Shown here one piece after another: positions 8,049-17,353 of a stretch of DNA of 64,000 nucleotides. The first letter of the stretch is position 1. Each line of letters opens with the position of its first letter. The stretch comes from an uncultured Duncaniella sp. GTDB lineage: Bacteria > Bacteroidota > Bacteroidia > Bacteroidales > Muribaculaceae. A program made the position numbers and the translations under genes. The stretch covers positions 310,001 through 374,000 of the forward strand of contig CAJTQR010000003.1 in assembly GCA_910578515.1 (NCBI GenBank). The letters run 5' to 3'. The notes under the pieces were generated by a model, which saw nothing but the letters and a program-made list of their open reading frames with translations, made no database searches and had not been told where the DNA came from.

Positions 8049-10823
8049 ATGGAGAAACGATTGTTCCTTCTTGATGCGTATGCATTGATATATCGCGCTT
8101 ACTATGCTCTTCTCCACAGTCGCCGTGTGACCAGCAAAGGTTTCAATACATCGGCTGTGTTTGGCTTTTGCAATACTCTTGATGAGCTTCTCCGAAAGGA
8201 GGACCCCTCGCACATAGCCGTGTGTTTTGACCCACCGGGCGGTCATACATTCCGCCACGAGGAGTACAAGGAATATAAGGCACAACGCGATAAGCAACCG
8301 GAGGATATCACCGCTTCCATACCATATATAAAGAGGATTCTCGAAGCTTACCGTATCCCTATACTTGAGGTGGAGGGATATGAGGCTGACGATGTGATAG
8401 GTACCCTTTCGGTGATGGCTGAGGCTAAGGGGTATGATACATACATGATGACTCCTGACAAGGATTACGGTCAGCTTGTGACCGACCATGTGTTCATGTA
8501 CCGCCCTTCACTGAAGGGCGAGGGATTTGAGGTGAGAAATCCTCAGATGGTATGTGATAAATATGGCATATCAAATCCCCGGCAGGTGATTGACCTGCTG
8601 GCTCTGGAGGGGGATGCTTCAGATAATATTCCCGGCTGTCCCGGTGTTGGTGAGAAGACCGCCAGGAAACTCATAGAAGAATGGGGCTCGGTGGAGAAGT
8701 TGCTTGAAAATACCGATAAGCTGAAAAAGGGAAAATTGCAGGAACGTATTGCGGAGAATGCCGATAAGATTCGCATGTCGAAATATCTCGCTACAATCAA
8801 GACCGATGTGCCTCTCGATGTGGATATCGATGAGCTGCAGCGTAAGCCTGTGGATGTCGATAAACTTATCGAAGTGTATAAGGAATTGGAATTCCGTACT
8901 TTCATAGCCCGTTTGAAATCATCGGTTGTTGCTCCTGCCGAGGTGGCTAAGGAAGTCGCACAGCAACCTTCCGACGGGATGGCTTCGCTCTTCGATGTGA
9001 TGGATAGTGGTGAAGGTGAGTCTAAGCCTGAGCCTGTATGCGAAGTGCGTGAATATGAGATGCTCACCACTCCGACCGCCATTGCAAAGGTGGTAAGCGA
9101 AGCGGCATCGCAGCCGGCGGTGGGTGTGTCGCTCTACGCGGTAGGCGAGGAGGCTATGACTGCCCGTTGGCATGGGATGGCACTGGGATGGGAGCCATGC
9201 AAGGGATATTACATACCGTTGCCATCCGATACCAAAGAGCGTGCCGAGGTCCTGGCTATAATTACTCCGCTCTTTTCTGGAGGTAAGACGGTGATGGTCA
9301 GTCATGATGTGAAGCGTGCCTATCTTTTGCTCCGCAATGCCGGGATAGAATTTACATCTCCCTACTATGATACCTCAGTGGCACACTATCTCATTGACCC
9401 TGAGATGAAGCATGACCTTCGCCAGGTGGCGGCGAAATATCTCAATCTTGAGCTTATGGGGGTTGACCCCGAAGCAAAGCCCGGTCATCCTAAGGCTGCG
9501 TTAAGCGATGAGGAAGCCATGGCGAGATATTGTGAAGAGGCTGATGTGGCATTGCGCTTGCGCGAACCGTTGGCGGCTGAAGTGGCTGAGCGTGAGATGA
9601 CTCCGCTACTCGCCGATGTTGAGTTCCCTCTTATTCGTGTGCTTGCAGAAATGGAATATACCGGGGTGCGTATTGACCCCACTGTGCTCACCGAGCTTTC
9701 GTCGAAGCTTAAATCGCAACTCCGTGGCATGGAGGAAGAGGCATACGATATGGCGGGAGGACCATTCAATATAGCCTCTCCATCGCAGGTGGGTATGGTT
9801 CTTTTCGACCGTCTGCAGATTGACCCCAAGGCAAAGAAAACAGCCAAGGGCTCATATTCCACCACTGAGCAGGTACTGGAAAAGTATGCTCCCAAAGTGC
9901 CTTTGGTGAGTCTGATTCTTAAAATCCGACGTCTGCGCAAGCTGATTACCACTTATCTTGATGCTCTTCCGGCTCTAATCAATCCGGTCACCGGAAAGAT
10001 TCATACTTCCTATAACCAGACTGTGACAGCTACCGGGCGTATTTCATCAACCAACCCCAATCTGCAGAACATCCCTATCCGTACCGATGACGGGCGCGAA
10101 ATACGCCGTGCGTTCATTGCTGACAAGGGCGACCTGATAATGAGCGCGGACTACTCGCAGATAGAGTTGCGCCTTATAGCTGATTTGAGTGAGGATAAGG
10201 ATATGATAGAAGGATTTCTCTCCGGTGATGACATTCACCGCATCACAGCCTCGAAAATATATAAACTCCCTCTTGCCGATGTCACTGAAGACCAGCGCCG
10301 GCATGCCAAGACAGCCAATTTCGGTATAATCTACGGTATATCAGCATTTGGATTGGCAGAGCGCCTGGGTATAGCCCGTGCTGATGCCAAGAAGCTGATA
10401 GACGGTTATTTTGCTACATATCCACATCTCCGTGACTACCTTACCAGTGCGGTTGAGACAGCGCGCAAGCAGGGGTATGTCACCACAAAGATGGGACGCC
10501 GGCGCTATCTGCCTGACATAGTGTCGCGCAATGCCGTGGTGCGCAGCTATGCTGAACGCAATGCGGTCAATGCCCCGATACAAGGCTCTGCAGCCGATAT
10601 CATCAAGGTGGCGATGGTGAGAATTTTCAATGAGATGGAGCGTCGCGGCATGCGTTCACGCATGATAATGCAGGTGCACGACGAACTTATTTTCAATGTC
10701 AAGCCTGAGGAACGCGACGAACTGTTGCAGTTGGTCACTTACGAGATGGAGGATTCATTCCATGGCGCGGTGCCACTCATTGTGTCAGCCGGCATTGCCA
10801 CTAACTGGCTCGAAGCCCATTAA
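8049..10823 (+). CDS. polA: DNA polymerase I, proofreading site apparently lost
   Basis: A 924-residue repair and Okazaki-fragment polymerase. The N-terminal 5'-3' nuclease is intact (LLDAYALIYRAYYA, YEADDVIGTL, TPDKDYGQL, GDASDNIPG). The polymerase domain is intact: motif A DYSQIELRLIA, motif B RRHAKTANFGIIYGIS, motif C QVHDELIF. The middle 3'-5' exonuclease domain has lost its acids: where other family members have FDTET it reads VSLYA (Ser361 and Tyr363 replace Asp and Glu), the NxKYD block reads DVKRA, and the YxxxD motif reads YCEEADV with one residue missing. Proofreading is therefore probably absent, as in Taq polymerase. A -7-like TAACTTTA with upstream TTTG lies at 7977-8010. Confidence 0.96.
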   Translation: MEKRLFLLDAYALIYRAYYALLHSRRVTSKGFNTSAVFGFCNTLDELLRKEDPSHIAVCFDPPGGHTFRHEEYKEYKAQRDKQPEDITASIPYIKRILEAYRIPILEVEGYEADDVIGTLSVMAEAKGYDTYMMTPDKDYGQLVTDHVFMYRPSLKGEGFEVRNPQMVCDKYGISNPRQVIDLLALEGDASDNIPGCPGVGEKTARKLIEEWGSVEKLLENTDKLKKGKLQERIAENADKIRMSKYLATIKTDVPLDVDIDELQRKPVDVDKLIEVYKELEFRTFIARLKSSVVAPAEVAKEVAQQPSDGMASLFDVMDSGEGESKPEPVCEVREYEMLTTPTAIAKVVSEAASQPAVGVSLYAVGEEAMTARWHGMALGWEPCKGYYIPLPSDTKERAEVLAIITPLFSGGKTVMVSHDVKRAYLLLRNAGIEFTSPYYDTSVAHYLIDPEMKHDLRQVAAKYLNLELMGVDPEAKPGHPKAALSDEEAMARYCEEADVALRLREPLAAEVAEREMTPLLADVEFPLIRVLAEMEYTGVRIDPTVLTELSSKLKSQLRGMEEEAYDMAGGPFNIASPSQVGMVLFDRLQIDPKAKKTAKGSYSTTEQVLEKYAPKVPLVSLILKIRRLRKLITTYLDALPALINPVTGKIHTSYNQTVTATGRISSTNPNLQNIPIRTDDGREIRRAFIADKGDLIMSADYSQIELRLIADLSEDKDMIEGFLSGDDIHRITASKIYKLPLADVTEDQRRHAKTANFGIIYGISAFGLAERLGIARADAKKLIDGYFATYPHLRDYLTSAVETARKQGYVTTKMGRRRYLPDIVSRNAVVRSYAERNAVNAPIQGSAADIIKVAMVRIFNEMERRGMRSRMIMQVHDELIFNVKPEERDELLQLVTYEMEDSFHGAVPLIVSAGIATNWLEAH

Positions 10824-10859
10824 TCTGATAAATCTGAGGTGGTTTTGCGGTTTTATTCG

Positions 10860-10867
10860 TAACTTTG
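10860..10867 (+). promoter_or_regulatory. Candidate -7 element for the SufT-like gene
   Basis: TAACTTTG matches TAnnTTTG and lies 51 nt before the ATG at 10919. The upstream TTTG (10844-10847) is only 12 nt away, so the -33 part is weak. Confidence 0.4.
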
Positions 10868-10918
10868 TAGTATGAGCCGACTCAGGCTTTAATTAGAAAA
10901 TTCAAAACGATTTGATTT

Positions 10919-11239
10919 ATGACTCCCGAAGAGAAACTTAAGATAGAAGAGAAGATTGTGACAATGCTCAAGACTGTATACGACCCGGAAATTCCGGTAG
11001 ATATATATAACTTGGGGTTGATTTACGCCATTGACCTTGATGATGAAGGCAATCTGAAGATTGATATGACGCTTACGGCTCCCAACTGTCCCGCGGCCGA
11101 TTTTCTCGTGGATGATGCAAGGATAAAGCTGGAGAGCATCGATGGTATCAAAAGTGTGGATATCCGCATAGTGTTCGAGCCGGAATGGAACAAGGATATG
11201 ATGACTGAGGAAGCTAAACTTGACCTCGGATTTCTTTAA
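10919..11239 (+). CDS. MIP18 / SufT-like Fe-S assembly protein (DUF59)
   Basis: A 106-residue cytoplasmic protein of the MIP18 family, involved in Fe-S cluster delivery. Recognisable features are VYDPEIPVDIYNLGLIY, the conserved Cys motif LTAPNCPAAD and the closing FEPEWNKDMMTEEAKLDLGF. It is found as an isolated gene between polA and lpxH, not within a suf operon. Confidence 0.88.
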   Translation: MTPEEKLKIEEKIVTMLKTVYDPEIPVDIYNLGLIYAIDLDDEGNLKIDMTLTAPNCPAADFLVDDARIKLESIDGIKSVDIRIVFEPEWNKDMMTEEAKLDLGFL

Positions 11240-11295
11240 AGATTATTTTTTTTCGATATCTTATTCCATTTTGCTTTTGAGCATCTTACAGCAAT

Positions 11296-12045
11296 ATGCG
11301 TGACAAGACCTATTTCATAAGTGACCTGCATCTCGGCGCCGGGTATATAAGCGACCCGAAGGAGCATGAGCGGCATGTGGTGGCATTTCTGCGTTCGATT
11401 GCCTTGGACGCGAAACGCTTGTTTCTGCTGGGAGATATTCTTGACTATTGGTGGGAGTATCGCTCGGTGGTGCCGCGCGGCTTCACGCGATTTTTCGGTG
11501 CGCTTGCCGAGCTTTCGGATGCCGGAGTGGAAATAGTGTGGTTCAAAGGTAACCATGATATATGGATATTCGATTACCTTCCTAATGAAATCGGTCTGAA
11601 GGTTCACGACGGAGTGATGGTGACGGAACTCGATGGCAAAAGATTTCTGATGGAGCATGGCGACGGAGTAGGTGATTTGCCATGGACCTTCCGGAAGCTC
11701 CGTGGGCTTTTCAGATGTCGTTTCGCTCAGAAACTTTTTGCTGCTATTCACCCGAGGTGGACCGTCGGGTTCGCGCATAGCTGGTCGTCCCACAGCCGTA
11801 AGTCCGGAGGTTATATCCCTAAAGAAGGAGTAGGGGAATCGCTGGTGAAATTTGCTGCCGGATACAATGCGCAGGCTCGGGAAAAGGTAGATTATTTTAT
11901 ATTCGGACACCAGCATATCATCCTTGAAAAGGTCCTTTCCGATGGCTCTGAAGTGCTGATATTGGGCGACTGGATTACCAAGTTTTCCTACGCTGTTTGG
12001 GACGGGATTTCAATGAAAATTGACACATTTTTGATACAAAAATGA
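11296..12045 (+). CDS. lpxH: UDP-2,3-diacylglucosamine hydrolase, LpxH-type
   Basis: A 249-residue calcineurin-like metallophosphoesterase that makes lipid X in lipid A synthesis. All metal-site motifs are present: SDLHLG, GDILDYW, KGNHDIWIFDYL, EHGDG and GHQH. Length and the FDYL region after GNHD fit LpxH better than a general phosphodiesterase. Gene symbol is based on motifs, not experiment. Confidence 0.85.
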   Translation: MRDKTYFISDLHLGAGYISDPKEHERHVVAFLRSIALDAKRLFLLGDILDYWWEYRSVVPRGFTRFFGALAELSDAGVEIVWFKGNHDIWIFDYLPNEIGLKVHDGVMVTELDGKRFLMEHGDGVGDLPWTFRKLRGLFRCRFAQKLFAAIHPRWTVGFAHSWSSHSRKSGGYIPKEGVGESLVKFAAGYNAQAREKVDYFIFGHQHIILEKVLSDGSEVLILGDWITKFSYAVWDGISMKIDTFLIQK

Positions 12046-12194
12046 AAGATTCTTATAATATTAACGTATTTTAACTTATTGGGATTAAAATTTGTCTCAA
12101 TGTTAATGCGTTGATATTTAAGATTATATATGCGTAAATAGCAAAAATTGCAAAGTTTTGGTTATAAAATCATGTTGGATAACATATAAAAAAA

Positions 12195-12226
12195 TTTGTT
12201 CACCCGTGATTCTTGCCCTACCTTTG
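12195..12226 (+). promoter_or_regulatory. Strong Bacteroidetes promoter for a small RNA
   Basis: TTTG (12195-12198), exactly 20 nt, then TACCTTTG (12219-12226). Expected start is near 12232. No ORF follows; a terminator does, about 85 nt later. Confidence 0.75.
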
Positions 12227-12231
12227 CATCA

Positions 12232-12317
12232 CGAACCTAAAACAATCTTTTTTACCTTAGAAATTGTACCTATTGGAAACTCATAAAAAGGAGCTGCGAG
12301 AAGCAGTTCCTTTTTAT
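12232..12317 (+). ncRNA. Candidate small non-coding RNA, about 85 nt
   Basis: Delimited by a consensus promoter on the left and a strong intrinsic terminator on the right. The body can form a weak ACAAT/ATTGT stem around 12242-12267. There is no ORF with start codon and length worth calling. It could be a stand-alone sRNA or a short attenuated leader; the terminator makes read-through to GH97 at 12567 unlikely. I cannot assign an RNA family. Confidence 0.55.
12285..12315 (+). terminator. Intrinsic terminator of the small RNA
   Basis: A 13-bp stem (12285-12297 with 12303-12315, one G-T pair), loop GAGAA, with the right arm itself ending in five T residues. Flanking A and T runs could make it act on both strands. 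Confidence 0.8.
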
Positions 12318-12472
12318 ACTTTATATACTGACCTTTGTGCGGAGAGGTGTGGCATCTTGCCAATGGTGTGGATTCATACCGGGGGCCGACGACTCTATGG
12401 ATTTGATTGGAAAAGCCAAAGTTTTCAATAAAAATCATCTCTGTAAATCATTATAATCCGGAAAAATCTGTG

Positions 12473-12480
12473 TATCTTTG
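12473..12480 (+). promoter_or_regulatory. Candidate -7 element for the GH97 gene
   Basis: TATCTTTG matches TAnnTTTG, 86 nt before the ATG at 12567. No clear TTTG lies at the expected -33 distance, so strength may depend on an activator. Confidence 0.4.
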
Positions 12481-12566
12481 CGAGTAAGTTAAATGACATC
12501 GGATTACAGCTCAAAAGATATATTTTTACTAACATTATTAGAGATTCATACTACACCAAATCCATC

Positions 12567-14735
12567 ATGAAATCAAAAATCTTAATTACACTTGCCACAG
12601 CCGCCCTGCCGCTATTTTATGCCGGAGCAGCCGAGACTTTGACATCACCTGACGGTGATATCGTGCTGACTTTTGAGATTCAGGACGGTAAACCTACTTA
12701 TTTTGTAGATTTCAAGGGGAAGCAGATTATTGCCCCCTCACACCTTGGTTTCAATCTGTTCAGCGAGACTGGCAGAAACAGTTTTGAACATCAGGGAAAG
12801 AAAGCCGGAGCTGATGCGCTGTCACTCAAGGATGGCTTTGAGATTGTCAATACTACCCGCGATTCGGTTGACGAGACATGGCAACCGGTGTGGGGAGAAG
12901 AAACCGATATACGTAATCATTACAACGAGATGGCTGTGACATTGAAGCAGCCTGCATTTGACCGCGAGATGGTGGTGCGTTTCCGTGCGTTTGACGATGG
13001 CGTGGGATTCCGCTATGAATTCCCGCAGCAGCCCAATCTGAACTATTTCGTCATTGCCGATGAGGCGACAGAGTTTGCCATGACAGGTGACCATACCGCT
13101 TATTGGATACCCGGTGATTACGATACTCAGGAGTATAATTACACAAAATCGCATCTCAGCGAGATACGCGGACTTTTTCCCTCGAAAGTAAATCCTGATA
13201 ATGCCTCGACAACAGTGTTCTCGCCCACAGGGGTGCAGACAGCCCTTCAGCTGAAGACTGACGACGGTGTTTATCTCAATATCCATGAGGCTGGAACAGT
13301 GGATTATCCCACCATGCACCTCAACCTCAATGACACCACCATGACCTTCACCTCATGGCTCACTCCCGACAATCAGGGACGCAAGGGTTACATGCAGACC
13401 CCTACACGCTCACCCTGGCGCTCGGTAATCATAACCGATGATGCCCGCGACGTGCTCGCATCGCGCATTATATATAATCTCAACGACCCTACAAGTTATG
13501 AGGACACCTCATGGATAAAGCCGGTGAAATATATCGGCGTGTGGTGGGAGATGATTACAGGTGCCGGTTCATGGAATTATACTGACGATGTCTACTCCGT
13601 GAAACTTGGTGAGACAGACTATACCAAGACAAAGCCTAACGGTCGTCACAGCGCCAATACCCAGAAGGTTAAGCGATACATCGACTTCGCCGCCGAACAC
13701 GGATTTGACCAGGTGCTTGTGGAAGGATGGAATGAAGGCTGGGAGGACTGGTTCGGACAGTCAAAGGATTATGTGTTTGACTTCGTGACCCCATATCCCG
13801 ATTTCGATTTGAAATATCTTAACGACTACGCCCATTCGAAGGGTGTGAAACTCATGATGCATCATGAGACCTCCGGTTCAGTGCGTAATTATGAGCGCCA
13901 CATGGAGAATGCCTATAAGTTCATGAACGAAAATGGATACAATGCCGTGAAGAGCGGTTATGTAGGCAACATTATTCCCCGTGGCGAATATCACTACTCA
14001 CAGTGGCTCAATAATCACTATCTTTATGCCGTGAAGGAAGCTGCAAAGCATAAAATCATGGTGAATGCTCACGAGGCTTCGCGCCCCACAGGTCTTGCCC
14101 GCACATATCCCAACCTTATTGGCAATGAGAGTGCCCGCGGCACCGAGTACCAGGCTATGGGTGGCAATGACAAGTGGCACACAAGTATACTTCCGTTCAC
14201 CCGTCTGCAGGGCGGTCCGATGGACTATACTCCCGGTATATTTGAATTTGACCTTAGCACCTTTACTCCCGGCAACAATTCGAAAATCGCTTCCACCATT
14301 CCCGGTCAGCTTGCGCTCTATGTCACTATGTACAGCCCGTTGCAGATGGCAGCCGACCTTCCCGAACATTATGAGAAGCATCTCGATGCCTTCCAGTTCA
14401 TAAAGGATGTCCCGGTGGAATGGGAGCGCTCAGTGTATCTCGAGGCAGAGCCTATGGAGTATATCACAGTGGCACGCAAGGATAAGAATTCCGATGAATG
14501 GTATGTGGGAAGCACTGCCGGAACAGCTGACCGGAAGAGCACCATCTCACTCTCATTCCTCGACCCAGGAAGAAAATATGAGGCAACCATCTATGCCGAG
14601 GCTCCTGATGCCAATACCGTGGATGGTCAGACCAGATATACCATCACTAAGAAAACCGTGACTTCCAAGAGCAAGCTTACGCTCGGCGCGCTTGCCGGCG
14701 GCGGTTATGCGATTTCACTCAAACCGCTGAAGTAA
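12567..14735 (+). CDS. susB: GH97 alpha-glucosidase, SusB-type, exported
   Basis: A 722-residue periplasmic glycoside hydrolase acting on alpha-glucans or malto-oligosaccharides. A signal peptide ends at about residue 22 (YAGAAET). The N-terminal beta-sandwich is followed by a TIM barrel (EGWNEGWEDW, MHHETS, NAHEASRPTG, NESARGTEYQ) and a C-terminal sandwich. Glu434, Glu503 and Glu527 keep the same spacing as the catalytic glutamates I recall for B. thetaiotaomicron SusB (439, 508, 532), which points to the inverting alpha-glucosidase subgroup rather than the retaining galactosidases. No susC/D or susR neighbour is present, so it is outside a classical Sus locus; the symbol is by homology only. 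Confidence 0.92.
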   Translation: MKSKILITLATAALPLFYAGAAETLTSPDGDIVLTFEIQDGKPTYFVDFKGKQIIAPSHLGFNLFSETGRNSFEHQGKKAGADALSLKDGFEIVNTTRDSVDETWQPVWGEETDIRNHYNEMAVTLKQPAFDREMVVRFRAFDDGVGFRYEFPQQPNLNYFVIADEATEFAMTGDHTAYWIPGDYDTQEYNYTKSHLSEIRGLFPSKVNPDNASTTVFSPTGVQTALQLKTDDGVYLNIHEAGTVDYPTMHLNLNDTTMTFTSWLTPDNQGRKGYMQTPTRSPWRSVIITDDARDVLASRIIYNLNDPTSYEDTSWIKPVKYIGVWWEMITGAGSWNYTDDVYSVKLGETDYTKTKPNGRHSANTQKVKRYIDFAAEHGFDQVLVEGWNEGWEDWFGQSKDYVFDFVTPYPDFDLKYLNDYAHSKGVKLMMHHETSGSVRNYERHMENAYKFMNENGYNAVKSGYVGNIIPRGEYHYSQWLNNHYLYAVKEAAKHKIMVNAHEASRPTGLARTYPNLIGNESARGTEYQAMGGNDKWHTSILPFTRLQGGPMDYTPGIFEFDLSTFTPGNNSKIASTIPGQLALYVTMYSPLQMAADLPEHYEKHLDAFQFIKDVPVEWERSVYLEAEPMEYITVARKDKNSDEWYVGSTAGTADRKSTISLSFLDPGRKYEATIYAEAPDANTVDGQTRYTITKKTVTSKSKLTLGALAGGGYAISLKPLK

Positions 14736-14750
14736 AAAGGATAGAATCAG

Positions 14751-14785
14751 ATTGTGAGTCATTGCCCCGGTCCTTGGCTCACAAT
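14751..14785 (+). terminator. Likely terminator after GH97
   Basis: An 8-bp stem (ATTGTGAG at 14751-14758 with CTCACAAT at 14778-14785) and a 19-nt loop, 15 nt after the GH97 stop. The T-rich tail is weak. Confidence 0.5.
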
Positions 14786-14881
14786 TTGGTTTCTGACCCT
14801 TTCGCCGGATGAAAGTGTGGTTGCGGTCTATGCCGGGCGCGATGCCATGTATGATAGCTGAATAACCATTAACAGTACTAT

Positions 14882-17344
14882 ATGAATAAATTTTTACTCT
14901 CACTTCTGGTAGCCGGAGCTACCGTAGCCGGAGCTGATGCACGCTCACTATCCCCATCCGAGGCGCTTAAGAGAGCCATAGGTTCCGATGTGCCGTCAAG
15001 AGCTATGGGCGGAAGGCTCAACACCACACCTTCACTTACGCTTTCCGATAACGGTAGTCCGATGGTCTATGTGTTTGAGAGCGCAGGCGATACAGGATAT
15101 GTGATAATATCAGCTGACGATATCGCTGCTCCCGTGCTCGGTTACAGCGACAACGGCAAGTTTGATGCCTCAAATATGCCTGATAACCTACGCTGGTGGC
15201 TGGGGCAATATCAAGGTGAGATAGCACAGGCTGTCAGTGCAGGTGTTGACACCTCTTATCCTACATCGTCGCGGGCGGCTAAAGCTCCAATCGCCCCGAT
15301 GGTCACCACTAAGTGGGACCAGGATGCTCCATATAACCTCAAGTGTCCTTCGGATGCAGGCGGCAAGTGCATGACCGGTTGTGTAGCCACTGCTTTCGCA
15401 CAGGTACTGAAGTATCATAACTGGCCTGCACAAGGCACAGGTAAGCACTCATACGAGTGGAACAATCAGATGTTGAGCTTTGACTATGGTGCCACTACTT
15501 TCCAGTGGGATTTGATGCTCGATACCTATACCCCTCAGGCTACCTCCAATCAGACCAATGCTGTTGCGACTCTAATGTATGCCTGTGGTGTTGGCGTCGA
15601 TATGGGATATGGTTCTAAAGAGAGTGGCGCGAGCAGTGTATTTGTGGTTCCTGCCCTGATTGAATATTTCAACTACGACAAGGGTGCGAATCTCGCCATG
15701 CGCAACTACTGCTCGTCATCCGAGTGGGATAATATGATTTACAATGAGCTGAGCACCAACGGCCCAGTTTACTATGCCGGTCAGAGCAAGAGTGGCGGAC
15801 ATGCGTTTGTGTGCGACGGATATAGCAACGGTTACTATCACTTCAATTGGGGCTGGAGCGGAATGTCTGATGGATATTTCCTCCTTAACGCCCTTGACCC
15901 GATGTCGCAGGGTATAGGTGGTAGCTCGTCGGGCTTCAATTTTGACCAACAGGCGCTGTTTGGGGTTAAAAAACCTCAGTCCAACTCGGAATATGCTGCC
16001 CCCTATGTGGTCTGCTATGATAGATTGTCAGTGCAGGCATTGAACGGAGCTTTGTACTTTATGGGCGGTTTCTGGAACATGTCTTCACGTCCCTTGAACG
16101 GTAAATTTGTGGTTGACTTTGTAAACGCTTCCGGTGCTACTGTTAAGTCGGTTGATATAACAGAGTCTAAGTCGCTCAATATATCGTATGGTTACGATAA
16201 ATTTTGGATTAAGACTTCTGATGTGCCCGATGGCACCACAAAGGCTTATCTGATGTATGAGGCAGACGGGAAGAAATATGCTGTAAAGATTCCATATTCT
16301 CAGCTTGGATATGCCAATGTTACCAAATCGGGCAATAATGTCACAGTAAATGTGCCTGACCGTGTGGATGTGAAGCTTAAAGAGCTCGCTCTGGAGTCGG
16401 AAGTGTATATCAATTCAATGTTCAAATACTCTGTCACCACCCCGGCTATGGCGTCAGGAGAGGTTGCGGTGACCGCCTTCCCGATGCTTCTGCGTTCGGA
16501 GAATATCAGCACATGGTGTGCCAGAGGTGAGGATTTCAATATTGAGCTTTCATCAACTGAAAATAAGATAACCGAACTGAGTGAATGGACCGTGCGTACA
16601 GGCAATAAACTTACCATAGGTGACTATTTCCTCTGTATCGCTATGGTGGATGGCGAGAAAGTATCGACCAACGGTGAGACAACCGAGGTCTACAAGATTA
16701 TTTCTCCTGTAGTCCCGGTAAATCTCAAGTCAAACCTGATGGCGCCCTCAATCACCATAAACTCATGGCTTATCGAAAACCCGACAGCCGTTGACCCATA
16801 CAATGTGGTGGCAAAGGTTAATGTCACCGGCGGTTTTGGCTATTATACAGGTACTGTGGGGGTATATGTATTCCCGCAGGGACAGACCACTTCAGTGGCT
16901 TATTTTGAGTCTGAGCCATTGTTCGTGTCGGGTGGCGAGAAAAAAGAAATCACCATCACCGGAAATCTTACCACATTTCTTGGAGATGTGCCTGTAGGTG
17001 GAAAATACTACGCTGTGCTCCGCGATATGGTCAAGAATGAGTGGTTTGGTGCAAAACAGGTTAATTTCACCATCGGTCAGTCAGGCATCGATGATATAGA
17101 TGATATGGGCTTGACATGCGTGTTGGTGACCCCGAATCCCGCCATGGATTATGCCACATTGACTGCACCTGAGATGATTACAGGATTGCAGATGGTGTCT
17201 ATGGCAGGTGTTCAGGTGACACCGTCGGTGGATATCGATGGCAATGTAGCCGTGATAGAGGTTTCGCCGCTCCCTGCCGGTATATATCTTGTACGAGTGT
17301 TTACTGTCAACGGTGCGTATTCCGCCAAGGTGGTTAAGCGATAA
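14882..17344 (+). CDS. C10-family cysteine protease with T9SS sorting domain
   Basis: An 820-residue secreted protease related to streptopain (SpeB). Order: signal peptide (about 1-20, ATVAGADA), propeptide with the inhibitor-like fold (about 20-140), the C10 catalytic domain with Cys167 in MTGCVATAFAQ and His307 in SGGHAFVCDGY followed by FNWGWSG, then beta-rich domains of unknown role, and finally a type IX secretion type A sorting domain over the last 75 or so residues (PNPAMDYATL, then LPAGIYLVRVF...KVVKR). The protein is expected at the cell surface or released. A lipoprotein gene follows after 9 nt. Related proteases in Bacteroides and Porphyromonas cleave host proteins or serve nutrition; the substrate here is unknown. 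Confidence 0.92.
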   Translation: MNKFLLSLLVAGATVAGADARSLSPSEALKRAIGSDVPSRAMGGRLNTTPSLTLSDNGSPMVYVFESAGDTGYVIISADDIAAPVLGYSDNGKFDASNMPDNLRWWLGQYQGEIAQAVSAGVDTSYPTSSRAAKAPIAPMVTTKWDQDAPYNLKCPSDAGGKCMTGCVATAFAQVLKYHNWPAQGTGKHSYEWNNQMLSFDYGATTFQWDLMLDTYTPQATSNQTNAVATLMYACGVGVDMGYGSKESGASSVFVVPALIEYFNYDKGANLAMRNYCSSSEWDNMIYNELSTNGPVYYAGQSKSGGHAFVCDGYSNGYYHFNWGWSGMSDGYFLLNALDPMSQGIGGSSSGFNFDQQALFGVKKPQSNSEYAAPYVVCYDRLSVQALNGALYFMGGFWNMSSRPLNGKFVVDFVNASGATVKSVDITESKSLNISYGYDKFWIKTSDVPDGTTKAYLMYEADGKKYAVKIPYSQLGYANVTKSGNNVTVNVPDRVDVKLKELALESEVYINSMFKYSVTTPAMASGEVAVTAFPMLLRSENISTWCARGEDFNIELSSTENKITELSEWTVRTGNKLTIGDYFLCIAMVDGEKVSTNGETTEVYKIISPVVPVNLKSNLMAPSITINSWLIENPTAVDPYNVVAKVNVTGGFGYYTGTVGVYVFPQGQTTSVAYFESEPLFVSGGEKKEITITGNLTTFLGDVPVGGKYYAVLRDMVKNEWFGAKQVNFTIGQSGIDDIDDMGLTCVLVTPNPAMDYATLTAPEMITGLQMVSMAGVQVTPSVDIDGNVAVIEVSPLPAGIYLVRVFTVNGAYSAKVVKR

Positions 17345-17353
17345 TGTTTCCGT

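Larger units (their letters stand above)
12046..12566. other. Intergenic region with small RNA and GH97 promoter
   Basis: 521 bp without a credible protein gene. The left 150 bp are very AT-rich. It holds a strong promoter (12195-12226), a short transcript ending in a terminator (12232-12317), and a -7 element for the GH97 gene (12473-12480). The stretch 12320-12460 contains a small inverted repeat (TGGCA/TGCCA) but nothing I can name. Confidence 0.6.
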
